NCBI RefSeq assembly: GCF_001277195.1
Contig: NZ_CP012268.1
Coordinates: forward strand, 2,480,001-2,544,000
DNA: 64,000 nt
Source of the DNA: Cronobacter muytjensii ATCC 51329
Lineage (GTDB): Bacteria; Pseudomonadota; Gammaproteobacteria; Enterobacterales; Enterobacteriaceae
Direction of reading: 5' to 3'
Within the stretch, counting starts at the first letter, position 1. The number at the start of each line of letters is the position of its first letter. A program made the position numbers and the translations under genes. Below the pieces are notes generated by a model. The model made no database searches and was not told the DNA's origin. It saw nothing but the letters and a program-made list of their open reading frames with translations. Shown here one piece after another: positions 60,677 to 64,000 of the stretch.

Positions 60677-61684
60677 GTGATCGATTTACGCAGTGATACC
60701 GTCACGCGCCCTGGCAACGCCATGCTGGCGCGTATGATGGCGGCCCCCACCGGGGATGATGTCTATGGCGACGACCCGACCGTTAACGCGCTGCAGGAGT
60801 ATGCGGCGCACCTGAGCGGCAAAGAGGCGGCGCTGTTTCTGCCTACCGGCACCCAGGCGAACCTGGTGGCGCTGCTGAGTCACTGCGAGCGCGGCGAGGA
60901 GTATATTGTCGGACAACTCGCGCACAATTATCTCTATGAAGCCGGCGGCGCAGCGGTGCTCGGCAGCATTCAGCCGCAGCCGATTGACGCCAACAGTGAC
61001 GGCACGCTGCCGCTTGATAACGTCGCGGCGAAAATCAAACCCGACGATGTGCACTTCGCCCGCACCCGCCTGTTAAGCCTTGAAAATACCCATAACGGCA
61101 AAGTACTGCCGCGCGATTATCTTCAACAGGCGTGGGAATTTACCCGCGAGCGCGGTCTCGCGCTGCATGTGGACGGCGCGCGCATCTTTAACGCAGTAGT
61201 GGCGTATGGCTGCGAGCTGAAAGATATCGCGCAGTTTTGCGATACGTTCACGATTTGCCTCTCCAAAGGGCTCGGCGCGCCGGTGGGCTCGCTGCTGCTC
61301 GGCAGCCATGAGTACATTCAGCGCGCAAAACGCTGGCGGAAAATGACCGGCGGCGGCATGCGTCAGGCCGGTATTCTCGCGGCCGCCGGGCTTTATGCGC
61401 TGGAGCATAACGTTACGCGTCTGAAAGAGGATCACGACAACGCCGCCTGGCTTGCCGCGGCGCTGCGCGATGTGGGCGCGGATGTGCGTCGCCACGACAC
61501 CAATATGCTGTTCATCCGCGTGCCGCCGGCGCAGGTCGCCGCGCTCGGCGCGTTTATGAAAACGCGCGACGTGCTGATAAGCGCCGCCCCGGTGACGCGT
61601 CTGGTGACGCACCTTGATGTCAACCGCGAACAGCTTGAAACCGTCGTGGCATACTGGCGGGAGTTTTTACAGCAGGCGGCATAA
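60677..61684 (+). CDS. ltaE: Low-specificity L-threonine aldolase LtaE
   Basis: LtaE cleaves L-threonine and L-allo-threonine to glycine and acetaldehyde using PLP. The start is the GTG at 60677 (VIDLRSDTVTRPGNAMLARM), giving 335 residues, against 333 in E. coli. The PLP lysine is Lys197 in TICLSKGLGAPVGS, preceded by the cofactor-binding HVDGARIFNA. AAAGGATAT before the GTG is the ribosome site. Frame openness far upstream into poxB is incidental. It follows poxB in an operon; ybjT, next in E. coli, is absent. Confidence 0.95.
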   Translation: MIDLRSDTVTRPGNAMLARMMAAPTGDDVYGDDPTVNALQEYAAHLSGKEAALFLPTGTQANLVALLSHCERGEEYIVGQLAHNYLYEAGGAAVLGSIQPQPIDANSDGTLPLDNVAAKIKPDDVHFARTRLLSLENTHNGKVLPRDYLQQAWEFTRERGLALHVDGARIFNAVVAYGCELKDIAQFCDTFTICLSKGLGAPVGSLLLGSHEYIQRAKRWRKMTGGGMRQAGILAAAGLYALEHNVTRLKEDHDNAAWLAAALRDVGADVRRHDTNMLFIRVPPAQVAALGAFMKTRDVLISAAPVTRLVTHLDVNREQLETVVAYWREFLQQAA

Positions 61685-61813
61685 CGCCTTTACAGCGCTG
61701 CGGCAAGGGGCCTGTTCAGCTGCGCTTACGCGCATTGTTACGTTGTACCCATTGCATCAGCGCTGATTTCACGGAAGAATGCGCGGCTAAACGTTACAGC
61801 ACAGTGGATCGAT

Positions 61814-62830
61814 ATGAAGGTACTGGTCACGGGCGCCACCAGCGGTTTAGGCCGAAACGCGGTCGAATATTTACGTCATCAGGGTGTCCAGGTCCGGGCC
61901 ACCGGGCGCAATGAAGCGATGGGCAAGCTGCTGGAGAAAATGGGCGCGGAATTTATCCCTGCCGATTTAACCGAGCTGGTATCCTCGCAGGCGAAAGTCA
62001 TGCTGGCCGGTATTGATACCCTCTGGCACTGTTCGAGCTTTACCTCGCCCTGGGGCCCGCAGGAGGCGTTCGATCTTGCCAACGTGCGCGCCACTCGCCG
62101 TCTCGGCGAATGGGCCGTCGCCTGGGGCGTGCGCAACTTCGTGCATATCTCCTCCCCCGCGCTCTATTTCGATTATCACCACCATCGCGATATTCGCGAA
62201 GATTTCCGCCCGCACCGGATGGCGAACGCGTTCGCGCGCAGCAAGGCCGCCAGCGAAGAGGTTATCCAGCTGCTGGCGCAGGCGAACCCGCAGACGCGCT
62301 TTACCATTCTGCGTCCGCAAAGCCTGTTCGGGCCGCACGATAAAGTCTTTTTCCCGCGTCTGGTGCAGATGATGCGCCATTACGGCAGCGTGCTGCTGCC
62401 ACGCGGCGGCGAGGCAATGGTGGATATGACTTACCATGAAAACGCGGTTCACGCGATGTGGCTTGCCAGCAGCAGCGCCTGCGACGCGCTGCCGTCGGGG
62501 CGCGCGTATAACATCACTAACGGCGAAGCGCGTCCGCTGAAAAGTATCGTGCAGAAGCTGATTGATGAGCTGGGAATTTCGTGTCGTATCCGCTCGGTGC
62601 CTTATCCGATGCTGGATATGATGGCGCGAAGCCTGGAGCGCCTCGGCAAGCATTCGCATAAAGAGCCGGCGCTGACGCACTACGGCGTTTCAAAGCTGAA
62701 TTTCGATTTCACGCTGGATATCAGCCGCGCCGAAAGCGAGCTGGGCTATAAGCCTGTGGTGTCGCTGGATGACGGCATTGAGCGCACCGCGTACTGGCTG
62801 CGCGACCACGGCACGTTGCACCGCGGATAA
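61814..62830 (+). CDS. ybjS: YbjS, NAD(P)-dependent epimerase/dehydratase-like protein
   Basis: YbjS is an uncharacterised extended short-chain dehydrogenase related to 3-beta-hydroxysteroid dehydrogenase/NSDHL. The 338 residues begin with the nucleotide-binding motif VTGATSGLGRNA (5-16). The catalytic YxxxK position reads FARSK with Phe140 in place of Tyr and Lys144 retained, so ordinary SDR chemistry may be altered. Ser114 lies in FVHISSPALYF. RPQSLFGPHDKVFFPRL and NITNGEARPLKS are conserved SDR blocks. It follows ltaE after 129 bp. Confidence 0.9.
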   Translation: MKVLVTGATSGLGRNAVEYLRHQGVQVRATGRNEAMGKLLEKMGAEFIPADLTELVSSQAKVMLAGIDTLWHCSSFTSPWGPQEAFDLANVRATRRLGEWAVAWGVRNFVHISSPALYFDYHHHRDIREDFRPHRMANAFARSKAASEEVIQLLAQANPQTRFTILRPQSLFGPHDKVFFPRLVQMMRHYGSVLLPRGGEAMVDMTYHENAVHAMWLASSSACDALPSGRAYNITNGEARPLKSIVQKLIDELGISCRIRSVPYPMLDMMARSLERLGKHSHKEPALTHYGVSKLNFDFTLDISRAESELGYKPVVSLDDGIERTAYWLRDHGTLHRG

Positions 62831-62877
62831 CGCCTTGCCTGTAAAAATTAACGCTGCATTTTGCGGCGTTTTCTTCA

Positions 62878-63708
62878 TTACCCCTGACCGTATTTCTCCA
62901 GCAACGCCTCGGCGATCGCCTGACTCTGCGCGTCCGGCAGGCCGTCATAGCGCGCGGGCCTGAAATGCATCTGGAACGCCTGAATGACGCGTTTGCGCTG
63001 CGCTTCGCTCATTTGCGGCGTCACGTCATAGCCGTAGCGCGCCAGCAGATCCAGCAGCGTGTTTTCATCTACCGGCGCATAAGGGTTGCGCCCGGCGAGA
63101 TAAAACGCGACGCGCTGTTCATCCGGCCACGCCCCGATGCCCTGCGCCGCCAGCGCCTGCCACGGGAACAGCGGCCCCGGATCGTCTTTGCGCTGCGGCG
63201 CGATATCCGCATGCGCCACGACGTTCTGCGGCGTAATCTGGTAGCGGTGGATGATGTCGCGCGCAAGCTTGCTGAGCACGGCTATCTGCGGCGGGCTGAA
63301 CGGGAAGAAACGCTTCTGCCCGTCGATTTTCCGGTAGCCATAGTTCTCAAGCTCGATGCCGACAGAGGTGTCATTTAGCCGTGTGGCGCCGCGCCAGAAG
63401 CTCGCGCCCGCATGCCACGCCAGCTCGCGCTCCGGCACCAGTTGCCAGATAACCGGTTTGCCGCCTTTTTCAGGCGGGTTCGCCGGGATCAGATAGTGCG
63501 AGCTGACGTGCCGGTCAGTCAGCGTGGCAAGCGACGTGTCGAAATCATCGGCGGTGTAGTGAATAACCAGCACTTTAATGCGCGGATACGCCGCCTGCGC
63601 CGCCCGGCGCGTATCCACTTTATAATCGCCGCGATCGACAATCCCTTTTTCGCCCGCGCACCCTGCGAGCAGCGCCGCCAGCAGCAGCGGCCAGAAACGC
63701 AGTTTCAT
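62878..63708 (-). CDS. amiD: N-acetylmuramoyl-L-alanine amidase AmiD
   Basis: AmiD is an outer-membrane lipoprotein zinc amidase that cleaves the MurNAc-L-Ala bond, including in anhydro-muropeptides. The 276-residue precursor has lipobox LAGC with lipid Cys17. The Amidase_2 domain supplies the zinc ligands His50 (VLVIHYTADDF), His166 (VVAHADIAP) and Asp176, and the catalytic Glu119 (GIELENYG). A C-terminal peptidoglycan-binding-like helical domain follows from about residue 195. The ATG overlaps the ybjQ stop (63705-63708), so the genes are coupled. Confidence 0.96.
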   Translation of the reverse strand: MKLRFWPLLLAALLAGCAGEKGIVDRGDYKVDTRRAAQAAYPRIKVLVIHYTADDFDTSLATLTDRHVSSHYLIPANPPEKGGKPVIWQLVPERELAWHAGASFWRGATRLNDTSVGIELENYGYRKIDGQKRFFPFSPPQIAVLSKLARDIIHRYQITPQNVVAHADIAPQRKDDPGPLFPWQALAAQGIGAWPDEQRVAFYLAGRNPYAPVDENTLLDLLARYGYDVTPQMSEAQRKRVIQAFQMHFRPARYDGLPDAQSQAIAEALLEKYGQG

Positions 63709-64000
63709 CGACGGGTTTTCACCGCCGTGCCGCTGACGCTCACCATCAGCATGCTACCGTCTTTACCGACAGTTTCATAATCGATATCAATGCCGACGAC
63801 GGCATCGGCGCCGAGCGACGCGGCCTGGTCGCCCAGCTCGCGAAATGCGATTTCACGCGCCTTGCGCAGCTCTTTTTCATACGCGCCGGAACGGCCGCCG
63901 ACGATATCGCGGATGCCTGCAAAAAAGTCGCGGAAAATATTGGCGCCGAGGATCGCCTCGCCGGTGACGACGCCGCAATACTCAACGATAACTTGTCCTT
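63705..64000 (-). CDS. ybjQ: YbjQ, UPF0145 family protein (5' end outside window)
   Basis: The visible 98 codons match the UPF0145/YbjQ family (E. coli 107 residues); roughly nine N-terminal residues are beyond the right edge. The sequence includes GEAILGANIFRDFFAGIRDI, GGRSGAYEKELRKAREIAF and LGADAVVGIDIDYETVG, ending VSVSGTAVKTRR. Family members form oligomers and have been described as putative heavy-metal binding, but function is unproven. Its TGA overlaps the amiD ATG, making a two-gene operon. Confidence 0.93.
   Translation of the reverse strand, partial: GQVIVEYCGVVTGEAILGANIFRDFFAGIRDIVGGRSGAYEKELRKAREIAFRELGDQAASLGADAVVGIDIDYETVGKDGSMLMVSVSGTAVKTRR

Overview
The window is a 64 kb stretch of chromosomal backbone from a GC-rich enterobacterium. 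Nearly every gene has a recognisable Escherichia coli counterpart in the same order, but the segment runs in the opposite direction to the E. coli K-12 map (mukB to ybjQ). Divergence from E. coli, base composition and the accessory genes suggest Cronobacter or a close relative such as Enterobacter, Franconibacter or Siccibacter; this genus call is an inference. I see no prophage, insertion sequence, CRISPR array, integron or rRNA, and no tRNA.

Layout. 1-4.7 kb: mukB (cut by the left edge), mukE, mukF and cmoM, the chromosome condensin operon. 4.8-9.9 kb: elyC, ycbJ, an accessory divergent pair (a DUF2000 protein and an Lrp/AsnC regulator), then kdsB-ycaR-ycaQ. 9.9-15.4 kb: lpxK-msbA (lipid A), comEC and ihfB. 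15.5-22.4 kb: rpsA, cmk, ycaL, aroA-serC and ycaP. 22.5-28.8 kb: the anaerobic pyruvate/formate block ycaO, focA, pflB, pflA. 28.9-38.0 kb: ycaD, serS-rarA-lolA-ftsK. 38.1-44.9 kb: lrp, trxB-cydD-cydC-aat and infA. 45.1-54.3 kb: clpA-clpS, cspD, macA-macB, ybjX and ybjD. 54.5-64 kb: lysO, hcp-hcr (nitric oxide response), a DoxX-family gene divergent from poxB-ltaE, ybjS, amiD and ybjQ (cut by the right edge).

Compared with K-12 gene order (from memory), the window lacks serW between infA and clpA, dmsABC-ycaC between serS and ycaD, ycaMNK between ycaD and pflA, aqpZ between ybjD and lysO, and ybjT between ltaE and ybjS. It gains the DUF2000/AsnC pair (6.6-7.6 kb) and the DoxX gene (58.3-58.8 kb).

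Functionally the window mixes essential housekeeping (translation, lipid A, chromosome segregation, lipoprotein sorting, aromatic and serine synthesis) with respiratory and redox switching. FocA/PflBA handle anaerobic pyruvate and formate, CydDC supports cytochrome bd assembly, TrxB and Hcp/Hcr deal with thiol and NO stress, and PoxB oxidises pyruvate in stationary phase. The regulatory sites I can see fit this: an FNR box before focA, an FNR-like plus NsrR-like pair before hcp, and a CRP-like site before serC. The best candidate for something undescribed is the DUF2000/AsnC pair, whose shared intergenic region carries a perfect 11+11 bp palindrome.
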